Below are positions 18,073 to 26,787 of a DNA stretch of 64,000 bases, in pieces. The stretch is from Bradyrhizobium vignae (lineage in GTDB: Bacteria; Pseudomonadota; Alphaproteobacteria; Rhizobiales; Xanthobacteraceae): assembly GCF_004114425.1 (NCBI RefSeq), contig NZ_RDQF01000027.1:24804-88803 (forward strand), in the 5' to 3' direction. A program made the translations under genes and the position numbers. The notes beneath the pieces were generated by a model that was not told where the DNA came from, searched no databases, and worked only from the letters and a program-made list of their open reading frames with translations. Within the stretch, counting starts at the first letter, position 1; each line of letters begins with the position of its first letter.

Positions 18073-18525
18073 ATGCCCGGCCTAGACGATCTCATCCCCA
18101 GCGCCGCCCAGATTCGTAAGGAAGCAGCCCTCAAGGAGGCCGAAAAGGCGGATGAATATGTGCGCCTTGCCGCTGCGGCCGAGGCCGAGAAGCGCGCCCT
18201 GATCGAGCGCTTGAGCAAGCCGTCGGGCAAGACCGAGGAGGAGAAGATCAAGCTCGCCTCGACCATTATCCAGCGCGCGGTGCGCAACGGCCTCACGGAA
18301 GTGCTGGTCTATCGCTTCCCGAATTCGCTGTGCACTGACAAGGGCCGCGCCATCAATCAGATGGAGAAGGGCTGGGAGAACACCCTGACCGGCATCCCCA
18401 AGGAAATCTTCCAGCTCTGGACCGATTACCTGAAACCGCGCGGCTATCGCATCGCCTATCAGATCATCGATTTTCCCGGCGGCGTGCCCGGCGACATCGG
18501 GGTGACCATATCCTGGGACGATTAG
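18073..18525 (+). CDS. Hypothetical protein upstream of ppk2
   Basis: 150 aa, ATG after GAGGAG. The first ~65 residues are Ala/Glu/Lys-rich and predicted coiled coil; the C-terminal part (VLVYRFPNSLCTD, GIPKEIFQLWTDYLKPRGYRIAYQIIDFPGG) looks like a small alpha/beta domain. No family recognised and no export signal. It ends 16 bp before ppk2, so the two should be one transcript driven from the divergent FixK-type box. A link to polyphosphate is inferred only from position. Confidence 0.7.
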   Translation: MPGLDDLIPSAAQIRKEAALKEAEKADEYVRLAAAAEAEKRALIERLSKPSGKTEEEKIKLASTIIQRAVRNGLTEVLVYRFPNSLCTDKGRAINQMEKGWENTLTGIPKEIFQLWTDYLKPRGYRIAYQIIDFPGGVPGDIGVTISWDD

Positions 18526-18541
18526 CAACGGAAGGATCGGG

Positions 18542-19342
18542 ATGGCCAAGGACGCAGCTGCGGAGCGGATGAAGCGGAAGGATTACGAGAAGGAGCTCGA
18601 GAAGCTTCAGGTCGAACTGTGCCACCTCCAGGACTACGTGCGGGAAAACAAGCTCCGGGTCATCATCCTGTTCGAGGGCCGGGACGCCGCCGGCAAGGGC
18701 GGGACCATCAAGGCGATCACCGAGAAGGTCAGCCCGCGCGTGTTCCGGGTCGTCGCCCTCCCTGCGCCATCCGACCGCGAGAAGACGCAATTGTTCTTCC
18801 AGCGCTATATGGAGCGATTTCCGGCCGGCGGCGAGATCGTGATCTTCGACCGGAGCTGGTACAACCGCGCCGGCGTCGAATACGTCATGGGCTTCTGCAC
18901 CCCTGCCGAGCACGAGCGCTTCCTCAACCTGTGCCCGCAGATGGAGAAATACGTCATCGACGGCGGCATCATCCTGATCAAGATCTGGCTCGAGGTCGGG
19001 ATGGACGAGCAGGAGCGCCGCTTCAAGGCCCGCATCGACGACCCGGTCCGGCAGTGGAAGCTCAGTCCGATGGACCTGGAATCCTTCCGCCGATGGTACG
19101 ACTATTCGCGCGCGCGCGACCTGATGCTGAAGAAGACCAGCACGAAGGATGCGCCCTGGTACATCGTCCGCTCTGACGACAAACGAAGGGCGCGGCTGAA
19201 CTGCATCGCCCACCTTCTCGGCGCCATCCCCTACAAGCGCATCAAGAAGGACAAGATCAAGCTGCCGAACCGCTCCGACAAGGGACGCTACAACGACCAG
19301 GTCAGCCTCAAGGAAATGAATTTCGTCGCGCAGCGCTATTGA
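18542..19342 (+). CDS. ppk2: Polyphosphate kinase 2
   Basis: 266 aa, the single-domain PPK2 length. PPK2 transfers phosphate between polyphosphate and nucleoside diphosphates. The Walker A stretch EGRDAAGKGGT (residues 45-55) and Walker B-like IVIFDRSWYNRAGVE (99-113, Asp103) are intact, as are the lid arginines around residue 160. The direction (NDP phosphorylation or polyP synthesis) cannot be assigned. In a FixK-type regulated pair it could supply ATP/GTP from stored polyphosphate when respiration is limited; this is inference. Confidence 0.93.
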   Translation: MAKDAAAERMKRKDYEKELEKLQVELCHLQDYVRENKLRVIILFEGRDAAGKGGTIKAITEKVSPRVFRVVALPAPSDREKTQLFFQRYMERFPAGGEIVIFDRSWYNRAGVEYVMGFCTPAEHERFLNLCPQMEKYVIDGGIILIKIWLEVGMDEQERRFKARIDDPVRQWKLSPMDLESFRRWYDYSRARDLMLKKTSTKDAPWYIVRSDDKRRARLNCIAHLLGAIPYKRIKKDKIKLPNRSDKGRYNDQVSLKEMNFVAQRY

Positions 19343-19374
19343 GCAGCATCAGGCCGCTAGGGGCCTGATGCTGC
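19343..19374. terminator. Hairpin between convergent ppk2 and the secreted Gly-rich gene
   Basis: A perfect 13-bp stem (19343-19355 with 19362-19374, GCAGCATCAGGCC) and 6-nt loop lie directly after the ppk2 stop region and 10 bp before the convergent gene end. There is no strong U tract on either side, so it may act bidirectionally or with other factors. Confidence 0.6.
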
Positions 19375-19384
19375 AGCCGATCGC

Positions 19385-19834
19385 TCAATAGCGATACGGG
19401 TTTTGGTGCGGGCAGACCCAATTGCCGTAGGTGTCCTGATAACAGCCATTGTTGTAGTAGCCGTAAGCGCCGTAAGCGCCCGCTGCTGCGGCCCCAACCG
19501 CGGCGGCGCCATAGGCCGCGCGGCCCCAGCCGTAACCAGGACGATATCCCGGATAACCGGCGACGGGACGGCCCGGGCGACCTGCGACTGGATAGCGGCC
19601 GGGACGACCGGCTATCGGATGAGCAGGGCGCGCACCTCTGGCGACGCGATGCCCGCCATGGATGCGGCCAGCATGAACAGCACCACCGCGGAAACCTCCG
19701 CCATGAAAGCCGCCTGCACGCGCTCCGCCGCCATGAAAGCCGCCACCACCGCGACGAGCGAAAGCATCGTCGGGAACGAGGCTGACGGTGAGCAGGACAA
19801 AGACCGCAAGAGCAGCCAGAAGATAACGAAGCAT
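19385..19834 (-). CDS. Secreted Gly/His/Arg-rich small protein
   Basis: 149 aa from ATG 19834, preceded by AGGAGGAG. A signal peptide (LLAALAVFVLLTVSLVPDDAFA) is followed by low-complexity repeats of the GGGFHGGG and GRPGRYPVAGRP type (about residues 28-100), an Ala/Gly patch, and a C-terminus with two Cys (NGCYQD, NWVCPH). Similar proteins are common in rhizobia, with no known role; His-rich repeats suggest metal binding as a possibility. A FixK-type box lies 115 bp upstream, further than in the other operons. Confidence 0.75.
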   Translation of the reverse strand: MLRYLLAALAVFVLLTVSLVPDDAFARRGGGGFHGGGARAGGFHGGGFRGGAVHAGRIHGGHRVARGARPAHPIAGRPGRYPVAGRPGRPVAGYPGYRPGYGWGRAAYGAAAVGAAAAGAYGAYGYYNNGCYQDTYGNWVCPHQNPYRY

Positions 19835-19942
19835 GGCATCTCCTCCTATGATCGGGGTGCCATCACTCGGTCTTGGATGATGCCGCCGCACGACCGCGAT
19901 AGGCACCCGATGGTAAGGTCGGGTACCGATCCGAATTTGAGC

Positions 19943-19956
19943 TTGACTTAAATCAA
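19943..19956. promoter_or_regulatory. FixK/FNR-type box upstream of the Gly-rich secreted gene
   Basis: TTGACTTAAATCAA. Centre 115 bp before the start at 19834, implying a longer leader than at the other sites if it acts at position -41. Confidence 0.6.
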
Positions 19957-20023
19957 CAAGACGACGGCTTTGTGAGGTGGGCTCCTGCAGCGCGCGCGTG
20001 AACACGCGCGCTGCGTGGCCCCT

Positions 20024-20464
20024 TCAACTCGATTTCAGGCGGATTGTGACGCCGCCGACGGCAGCCGATACTTCCGCGCCGACCCGCGGGCCGCTGAGCT
20101 GGAGGATCACGCCATTGCTGTTCTGCAACTGAACCGCGCCAGCACCTGCGGCGACTGCCCCACCTGCTCCTCCCACGGCATAAGTGCCTTCAATGGATGC
20201 CGGCCCCTTCAAATTGAGGGCGCGGCCGACGAACTTCGTGGTCGACGCCCCGATGGTGAGGCCTACGCTCATGCCAGACACCGTGAACGGATATTTCTTG
20301 CCCCGGTAGAGCAGAACGCCCTCTCCGCCACCGGCGCCGATGATGAAGCCACCCTTGGTGAAGACGACCGCAACCTGGCCGGTATCGGCACGGGCCGGCG
20401 TGTTGAAGCCGGCAACGGTTGCGAGCGAGGCGACCAGGACGGCGCCGAAGGTCAGTTTTCTCAT
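20024..20464 (-). CDS. Small secreted Gly-rich envelope protein (EipA/SYLF-like pattern)
   Basis: 146 aa from ATG 20464 (RBS AAGGGGAAG). Signal peptide ending TPARADT, then a Gly-rich beta-type core: GGFIIGAGGGEGVLLYRGKKY, VSGMSVGLTIGAS, GTYAVGGAGG and a C-terminus VTIRLKSS. The pattern resembles DUF1134/EipA or SYLF proteins, but I cannot settle the family. Intact paralogue of the frameshifted gene at 9853-10312. Third gene after the PLP decarboxylase and AspT-type antiporter genes; 17 bp from the latter, so part of that operon. Role unknown, probably periplasmic or outer-envelope. Confidence 0.75.
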   Translation of the reverse strand: MRKLTFGAVLVASLATVAGFNTPARADTGQVAVVFTKGGFIIGAGGGEGVLLYRGKKYPFTVSGMSVGLTIGASTTKFVGRALNLKGPASIEGTYAVGGAGGAVAAGAGAVQLQNSNGVILQLSGPRVGAEVSAAVGGVTIRLKSS

Positions 20465-20481
20465 GACGTGTCTTCCCCTTA

Positions 20482-22182
20482 TTATTGAGCCAGGATCATC
20501 GCGAAGTAACCGAAGATGGTGAGAAGGATGCCCGAAACGGCATAGCCGACCGGGAATCCGATCCAGGGCACGGAGCTCTGGATCTCGACCGCAGCCTCGC
20601 GGCACGGGCCGGAATGCGAGCGCGCGCCGGCAACGCCGCCCATCAGCACCGCCGGATTGATCTTGAAGACGTGGAATCCGATCGCCCAGACGATGAACGG
20701 CGGGATCGTGCACGCGATGAAGCCGACGATGAAGATCTTCAGGGCGACCGCGCCGGTGAGCTGGGCCAACAGGCCTGCGCCGGCATTGACGCCGACGATC
20801 GCGACGAACACGACGAGGCCGAGATCCTCGAGTACGTTTCGCGCCGCATTCGGCGTATTGCCGAAGAAGCGCAGACGCGACACGATCGAGGACACGATCA
20901 CGCCGGACAGCAAGAGGCCGCCGGCATTGCCGAGGCCGACCTTGGCCCCGAACGCGGGGAATTCGACCATGCCGATCAGGAAGCCAAGGATCATGCCGAC
21001 AGACAGAGTCAGCAGGTCGGTCGAGGTGTTGGCGCGCGCGATGCGCCCCCACATCTCGCCGAGCTCGTTGACCGCCGACTTCAGGCCGACCACCGAGACG
21101 ATGTCCATGCGTTCCAGCTTGGTCTTGAGACCGGCCGGGATCTGCACGCCGCCCCGTTCGACCTTGGTGACCTGCAGCTGGCCGGCGATAGCCGTGTCGC
21201 GGAAGGATTCGAAGGTACGCCCGACGACGTCCTTGTTGAAGACGACGATTTCAGCCTGGTCCATGGGTATACCGAGCGTCTTGGCATCGACGACTTCCGG
21301 ACCAATCAGGCCCATCTTCTCGGTCAGATGCTCGGTCGATCCGCCCAGCGCGACGATATCGCCCTTCTGCAGCACGAGATCAGGATCAGCGCCCTGCGGC
21401 TCGCCCTTACGCCCCACATTGACGATCCGGTATTCCGGATTCATTGCGCGGAATTTGGCAATGCTCAACCCCACCGTCGCTGGATTCTCCAGCCGGTAGG
21501 CGCGCAGACCGAACTGACGGTAGCCGGTCAGGGCGCCGCCTTCGAGATCCTTGACGCCGAACTCCTGCTCGTACTTCTTCGCAGCGGCCTTGGCATCGAC
21601 GCCCCACCAGCGCGGCAAATATTTGCAGATCAGGATGATGCCGACGGTGCCCCAGATATAGGTGATGCCGTAGGACAGAGCGATCATGCCGGACGCTTCC
21701 TCGGGCTTCATACCCTCAGGCAGCTTGACGACACCTGAGGTTACCGCCTGCTCGGCCGAGCCGATCGCCGCCGACATGGTCTGCGACCCCGCCAGCATGC
21801 CGCCGGCCGCACCGGGCGGCAACGCGAAGAGCTTCGCACCAAGCACGACCAGTGTCAGGCCCAGAATGCTGGACACGACCGCGAGGAACAGGAACTTGAC
21901 GCCATCTCCCCTGAGGCTGTTGATGAAGGACGGACCGACGCGCAGACCTACACCGTACATGAAGAGATAGTAAAAGAGGCTCTTGGCGAAATTGTTCAGC
22001 TCCAGCTTCACGCCATAGCTGGATGCCCAGACCGAGATGCCCGCGCCGACCACGATGGCGCCAGCGACCATGCCGAGACCATAACCCTTGATGCTGGCCC
22101 GGCCGATATAGACGGCGAGACCGACCACGAAGAACAGCAGCAAATACGGGTACTGCTGCAAGAACTGAAAAAATGCCTGCAT
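20482..22182 (-). CDS. AspT/AAE-family antiporter (aspartate:alanine exchanger type)
   Basis: 566 aa. Two transmembrane blocks (about residues 10-190 and 385-565) flank a soluble middle with two TrkA-C-like (RCK_C) domains (VGRKGEPQGADPDLVLQKGDIVALGG and the stretch ending MDIVSVVG), the organisation of the aspartate:alanine exchanger family. It starts 18 bp after the decarboxylase gene. AspT in lactic acid bacteria works with an aspartate decarboxylase in an electrogenic precursor/product exchange; the same logic fits here with a basic-amino-acid-type decarboxylase. The actual substrate pair is not known. Confidence 0.85.
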   Translation of the reverse strand: MQAFFQFLQQYPYLLLFFVVGLAVYIGRASIKGYGLGMVAGAIVVGAGISVWASSYGVKLELNNFAKSLFYYLFMYGVGLRVGPSFINSLRGDGVKFLFLAVVSSILGLTLVVLGAKLFALPPGAAGGMLAGSQTMSAAIGSAEQAVTSGVVKLPEGMKPEEASGMIALSYGITYIWGTVGIILICKYLPRWWGVDAKAAAKKYEQEFGVKDLEGGALTGYRQFGLRAYRLENPATVGLSIAKFRAMNPEYRIVNVGRKGEPQGADPDLVLQKGDIVALGGSTEHLTEKMGLIGPEVVDAKTLGIPMDQAEIVVFNKDVVGRTFESFRDTAIAGQLQVTKVERGGVQIPAGLKTKLERMDIVSVVGLKSAVNELGEMWGRIARANTSTDLLTLSVGMILGFLIGMVEFPAFGAKVGLGNAGGLLLSGVIVSSIVSRLRFFGNTPNAARNVLEDLGLVVFVAIVGVNAGAGLLAQLTGAVALKIFIVGFIACTIPPFIVWAIGFHVFKINPAVLMGGVAGARSHSGPCREAAVEIQSSVPWIGFPVGYAVSGILLTIFGYFAMILAQ

Positions 22183-22199
22183 GTTCGTCCCCTCCCGCC

Positions 22200-24950
22200 C
22201 TATGACGCGGCCTTGAGCTTCGGCTGCGCGCTGGGCTTCGGCCTGCCGAGCTTGGCCAAGGCTTCCGTCCGTACGAGTTTCAGCCCTTCCTTGGCGTCGT
22301 AGCCATGGATCTCCTTCACATCGAGCTTGCGCATGAAGTCGATGGTCTCCTGGGTGATGACCTGGCCGGGCACCATGATCGGGAAGCCCGGCGGATACGG
22401 GATCACGAAGTTGGCCGAGACGAGCTCGGGACCGGCCTTCAGCCGCCGGTCGATCTCGGGGTCGTTGAGGCGAATGTGCTCGCAGCCGGCGACGTCATAG
22501 GCCGCGTAGAAGCCGCTGCGGATATCGCCTTCATTGGTCCTGGTGCCGGCATCGCCGCGGAAGCTCGGGTGGAAATGCGAGAAGTTCGGCAGGTCGGGCA
22601 CGTCCTTCATGAGGCTCGTCACCCGTGCCTCGAAGGTCTTCCGCGCATTGGCGCCGCTGGCGAGGCCGCGGTCGATCTCGCCCGCGATCTCGGCGAGCAC
22701 GCGGACGAGATGCGCGACATCGCTGCGGGTGTTGTTGATGTTGGACTGGACCAGGACCGAGTTGCGTGAGGTCTTGTTGACCTGGATGTTGTACTCGTTG
22801 GCGAGAATGCCCTTGAACTGCGTGCCGTCATAGCCGGCCATGCCGCACACCAGCGTCATGCGGGTCGGGTCGAGGCAGAACTCGTCCTCGTCCAGACTCC
22901 TCAGCGCATTCGCCCAATTGACGCCGGGGGCGAGGAAGTCGGTGAAGCCGCTCTGGCGGTACTGCGCCGGCACCATGGCGTCGGCGCCAAGGATGCGGAA
23001 ATATTTCGAGATCAGCGGATTGTTGTTGACCGCCTGGCGGATCGCGAACGCGATCTCGATCGCGTTGGCGACGAGGCCATAGCCCTCCAACTCCATCTGC
23101 CGCCGCGAGATGTCGAGGCTGGCGATGAGCTGCTGGTTCGGACTGGTCGAGGCATGGGTGAACACCGCCTCCTTGAACTGCTGCTCGACGGTGTGGAATT
23201 CGACGTCCTTGACCGAAAGCATCGAGCCCTGGCGGATCGCCGACATCGACTTGTGGGTCGAGTTGGTCTGGTAGACGCGCAGCCGGATCTGTCTGGGGTC
23301 CGGGATCAGCCGGGTCTTGAGCAGCACCTCGTCGGACGGGTTCTTGCCGAGCTCGGCCTGCTGCTTCTCATAGACCGCGACCGACCTGGGATCGCGCATC
23401 CATGCCTCGATCTCGTTGGCGGCGCCAAGTCCGGTCCGGCGGCGCAGGAACGGCGAGAAGCGCGCGAAGCCGAACCAGGCTTCATCCCAGAGAAAGATCA
23501 GATCGGGCTTGATGGCGAGGCATTCCTCCATCACCCGTCTAGTGTTGTAGATATGGCCGTCGAAGGTACAGTTCGTCAGGTCGACCATCTTGACGCGGTC
23601 GAGCCGGCCGTCGGCCTTGGCGCCCAGCAGCGCCTGCTTGATCGTCTTCAGCGGCACCGCGCCATACATCGAATATTCCGTCATCGGGAAGGCTTCGACA
23701 TAGAGCGGCTGCGCACCGGCAAGCACCATGCCGTAGTGATGCGACTTGTGGCAATTGCGATCGACGATCGCGATGTCGCCGGGCGCGAGCAGGGCCTGCA
23801 CCGCCATCTTGTTCGACGTCGAGGTGCCGTTGGTGACGAAGAAGACGCGGTCGGCGCCGAGCGCCCTCGCCGCCTTCTCCTGCGCCTTCTTGATGGTGCC
23901 GGTCGGCTCCAGCATGCTGTCGAGGCCGCCGGTGGTGGCGCTGCTCTCGGCCAGGAACAGGTTCGGGCCGTAGAACTCGCCCATGTCCCGGATCCAGTCG
24001 GACTTGAAGATCGACTTGCCTCGGGCGATCGGCAGCGCGTGGAACGTGCCGATCGGACGCTGCGCATATTTCTTGAGATTGTCGAAGAACGGCGTGTCGT
24101 AGCGATCCTGGATGCCTTCGAGGATCGACAGATGCAGTTCCAGCAGTTCTTCAACGGAATAGAAGATGCGGCGGACCACATCCGCCTCGGGATTGCCTGC
24201 CAACTCTTCCACGTCCCGGTTCGAGATCATGTAAAGGTCGAGCTCGGGCCTGACGCGCTTGATGATCTGGGCGAGCCGGAGCGCCGAGGTGTCGGTTTCG
24301 TCGATGAGACCGGCCGAGGCCATGATCGAGCGCAACACCGGCGCATCGTGGCGCGAGCGCAGGCCGAAGCCCTCGTTGATGATGACTGCTCCGATGTTCG
24401 GATTGAGCATCGTCGCGCAGAAGGCGTCCTCCAGGCTGCCGACGATGACAGGTTCGTAGACGAAGGCATCGACCGGGCGCCGCAGCTTGCGCCATTCGGC
24501 GGCCAGGGCCGGCCACTGGCTCGATGATGCGCCGGTGACGATCAGGGTCTCGAAATACGGCCTACGCGCGCTGTGCGCGCCAAAGGCCGGCGGCACCAGC
24601 TCCGGCGCGTCAGCATTGCCGTCGTCCTTGGCGTTCCAGTCGCCGGCATGCTGGCGGAAGGATCGCGTCGCCAGCGCCTGGGCAATTCGCGTCGCAAGGG
24701 CGAACGATGACGCACCGTCGCCGGCGGCCGCAGCTTCCCGCAGCGCCGCCATGAGGTGCGGACCGGGATAGCCGTGAAATTCCTCGGTGATCGAAAGATC
24801 GGCCAGTGCCGCATCATAGGCCGCGCGATTGCCCACGCGCGCCCAGGTCTTTGCTGCCTCCACAAGGTCGCGCCAGTCGTCTGCCCGCGCGCCCGGGCCG
24901 GAAAAGAACTGGTCGATACGCTTCTGTGCGGGCTTGGTGTCTTTGGACAT
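22200..24950 (-). CDS. PLP-dependent Orn/Lys/Arg-type decarboxylase, long form
   Basis: 916 aa from ATG 24950 (GGGAGAG upstream); an earlier in-frame start at 25013 would run into the FixK-type box. The fold-type I core shows TNGTSTSNK (residues 373-381, phosphate cup), Asp489 in FLWDEAWFG and the Schiff-base Lys567 in STHKSMSAIRQGS. About 300 N-terminal residues form the wing/receiver-like region, as in inducible lysine/arginine/ornithine decarboxylases. Substrate specificity cannot be read. Followed by an AspT-type antiporter, which suggests a decarboxylation/antiport cycle that consumes protons and can build a proton-motive force. Confidence 0.9.
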   Translation of the reverse strand: MSKDTKPAQKRIDQFFSGPGARADDWRDLVEAAKTWARVGNRAAYDAALADLSITEEFHGYPGPHLMAALREAAAAGDGASSFALATRIAQALATRSFRQHAGDWNAKDDGNADAPELVPPAFGAHSARRPYFETLIVTGASSSQWPALAAEWRKLRRPVDAFVYEPVIVGSLEDAFCATMLNPNIGAVIINEGFGLRSRHDAPVLRSIMASAGLIDETDTSALRLAQIIKRVRPELDLYMISNRDVEELAGNPEADVVRRIFYSVEELLELHLSILEGIQDRYDTPFFDNLKKYAQRPIGTFHALPIARGKSIFKSDWIRDMGEFYGPNLFLAESSATTGGLDSMLEPTGTIKKAQEKAARALGADRVFFVTNGTSTSNKMAVQALLAPGDIAIVDRNCHKSHHYGMVLAGAQPLYVEAFPMTEYSMYGAVPLKTIKQALLGAKADGRLDRVKMVDLTNCTFDGHIYNTRRVMEECLAIKPDLIFLWDEAWFGFARFSPFLRRRTGLGAANEIEAWMRDPRSVAVYEKQQAELGKNPSDEVLLKTRLIPDPRQIRLRVYQTNSTHKSMSAIRQGSMLSVKDVEFHTVEQQFKEAVFTHASTSPNQQLIASLDISRRQMELEGYGLVANAIEIAFAIRQAVNNNPLISKYFRILGADAMVPAQYRQSGFTDFLAPGVNWANALRSLDEDEFCLDPTRMTLVCGMAGYDGTQFKGILANEYNIQVNKTSRNSVLVQSNINNTRSDVAHLVRVLAEIAGEIDRGLASGANARKTFEARVTSLMKDVPDLPNFSHFHPSFRGDAGTRTNEGDIRSGFYAAYDVAGCEHIRLNDPEIDRRLKAGPELVSANFVIPYPPGFPIMVPGQVITQETIDFMRKLDVKEIHGYDAKEGLKLVRTEALAKLGRPKPSAQPKLKAAS

Positions 24951-25012
24951 CTCTCTCTCCCGATCCTTTACCGAAGGTGATGCGGATCGTGGGAGCGGCG
25001 CGGGTCGTGCCA

Positions 25013-25026
25013 TTGATCCAAGTCAA
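25013..25026. promoter_or_regulatory. FixK/FNR-type box upstream of the decarboxylase-antiporter operon
   Basis: TTGATCCAAGTCAA. Centre 69.5 bp before the decarboxylase start; supports the start at 24950 rather than 25013. Confidence 0.72.
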
Positions 25027-25083
25027 CGGTCGCGTGCATTATGCGAGCCGATGCCGTGCCGTTCGCAGCGCAACACGAAGACA

Positions 25084-26787
25084 TCAGGCCGTTCGTTGTG
25101 CGACGTTCGCCTGATCATCGCCGAGCAGGCTATCGAGCGACCGCAGCCACTGGGCGCTGTCGGTCTTATCCGCGAGCCCTTCGGCACGCAGAAGATCGCG
25201 GAGCTGCGCGTGCGCGCCGACGATGCAGAAGGTCACCCTGCGTGACGCAAGTTCGTCACGCAGCTCGTGCAGCATGCGTGCGCCCGCCAGATCGATATAG
25301 GGCGAGGCCGAGAGGTCGCAGGCCACCAGCCGGACGCCGGGCGACCTCCGGAGCGCGGTCAGGACGGTTTCCAGGATCGTCTCGGCATTGATGTAGAGCA
25401 GCGACGCTTCGGGCCGGAAAGCGATGATCCCGACCAGCGGCTCGATGCCCTCATGTCTCGCGCTATCCGAATAACGGCCGCTGCCGGGCAAGCGGCCGAG
25501 GAACGCGACATTGGGCTGCGAGGCCCGCGCCAGCAGCAGGAAGATCGAGGCGATCGACGCCAGCAGAACGCCCTGGAGGATGCCGAGCAACAAAACGGAG
25601 ATCAGCGCAATCGCCGCCGCGTAGAAATCGATGCGGCTGACCTGCCACATTCGCAGCGGCGCTCGAACGTCGACCAGCCTGTAGACGGCAGCGATGACGA
25701 TCGCCGCGAGCACCGCCTTCGGCAGGTTGGTCAGCAGCCCCGTGAAGAACAGCAGGCACAGCCCGAGCGCCACCGAGCAGATCATCAGCGCCAGCGGCGT
25801 CCGCGCACCGGCATTGTCGTTGACGGCCGATTGCGACAGGCCCCCCGCGACGGGATAGCCATGGCCAAAGGCAGCGGCGAGGTTCGCCGCGCCCAGTCCC
25901 AGGAACTCTTGGCGGACATCGAGCGGATAGCCATGCCTGGCGGCAAAGCTGCGGGCCGCCGATACGCCTTCGATATAGGCCAGCAGCACACAGCCTGCGG
26001 CGAGCGGGAACAGGTCGTCGAATTCCAGCAGGCCGAATGTCGGGATCGCCAGTGCCGGCAGCCCTTCCGGTATCTTCCCGGTGACGGGCACGCCGAGGGC
26101 TGGCAAGCCCAGGAGCGTTGCCAGAGCGATCGCGAGTGCCACGACGGTGATGCCAACGGGTTTTCCCGGCAAAAGCCGTTCGCCGAGCAGAAGCAACAGG
26201 AGCGCGACCGCGCCGATGCCCAGCACAAGCAGATCGATGCCGCCGAGCTGCCCGGACAGCTTGATGACGCGATCGAAGAAATTGTGCCCGCCCCCGGCGA
26301 TGCCGAGCAGGCTCGGCAACTGACTCATGATGATAGTGAGCCCTGCCCCGGCCTTGAAGCCGACCAGGATGCTGTCGCTGACAAGGCGAACCAACACGCT
26401 GAGCTTGAACAGCCAGGCGATGAAGCACAACACCGCCACCGCAAAGGCCGCAAGGCTTGCGACCTGCGCATAGCGGACCGCATCGCCCCCGTCGAGGGCG
26501 CCGACGGTCCCGGCGATCATCAGGGAGATTGCCGAGGTCGGACCTATCGCGAGTTGGCGCGACGTTCCGAGCAAGGCATAACCGATGCCTCCGAGCATGT
26601 AACCATAGACGCCGATCTGCGGCGGCAAGCCGGCGAGCGCGGCATAGGCGAGCGAGACCGGGATGGCGTAGGCGGCGAGCGTGATGCCGGCGATCGCGTC
26701 GGATGGCAGCCATTCGCGTCGATAGGCCGCAAGCCATTCGGCCGGTGGAAAGAATCGCGTCCAGGTCGGAGCGGGTGGCCGGTTCAT
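25084..26787 (-). CDS. SulP-family anion transporter with STAS domain
   Basis: 567 aa from ATG 26787, overlapping the upstream DUF1275 gene by 4 bp. About 10-12 membrane helices between residues 20 and 425 with the SulP-type PQIGVYGYMLGGIGYALLGT and GPTSAISLMIAG segments and GHGYPVAGGLSQSAVND; a C-terminal STAS domain follows (about 440-560: LLYINAETIL, CDLSASPYIDLAGARML). SulP proteins carry sulphate, bicarbonate or dicarboxylates; the substrate here is undetermined. Regulated with the DUF1275 gene from the box at 27531. Confidence 0.88.
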   Translation of the reverse strand: MNRPPAPTWTRFFPPAEWLAAYRREWLPSDAIAGITLAAYAIPVSLAYAALAGLPPQIGVYGYMLGGIGYALLGTSRQLAIGPTSAISLMIAGTVGALDGGDAVRYAQVASLAAFAVAVLCFIAWLFKLSVLVRLVSDSILVGFKAGAGLTIIMSQLPSLLGIAGGGHNFFDRVIKLSGQLGGIDLLVLGIGAVALLLLLLGERLLPGKPVGITVVALAIALATLLGLPALGVPVTGKIPEGLPALAIPTFGLLEFDDLFPLAAGCVLLAYIEGVSAARSFAARHGYPLDVRQEFLGLGAANLAAAFGHGYPVAGGLSQSAVNDNAGARTPLALMICSVALGLCLLFFTGLLTNLPKAVLAAIVIAAVYRLVDVRAPLRMWQVSRIDFYAAAIALISVLLLGILQGVLLASIASIFLLLARASQPNVAFLGRLPGSGRYSDSARHEGIEPLVGIIAFRPEASLLYINAETILETVLTALRRSPGVRLVACDLSASPYIDLAGARMLHELRDELASRRVTFCIVGAHAQLRDLLRAEGLADKTDSAQWLRSLDSLLGDDQANVAQRTA

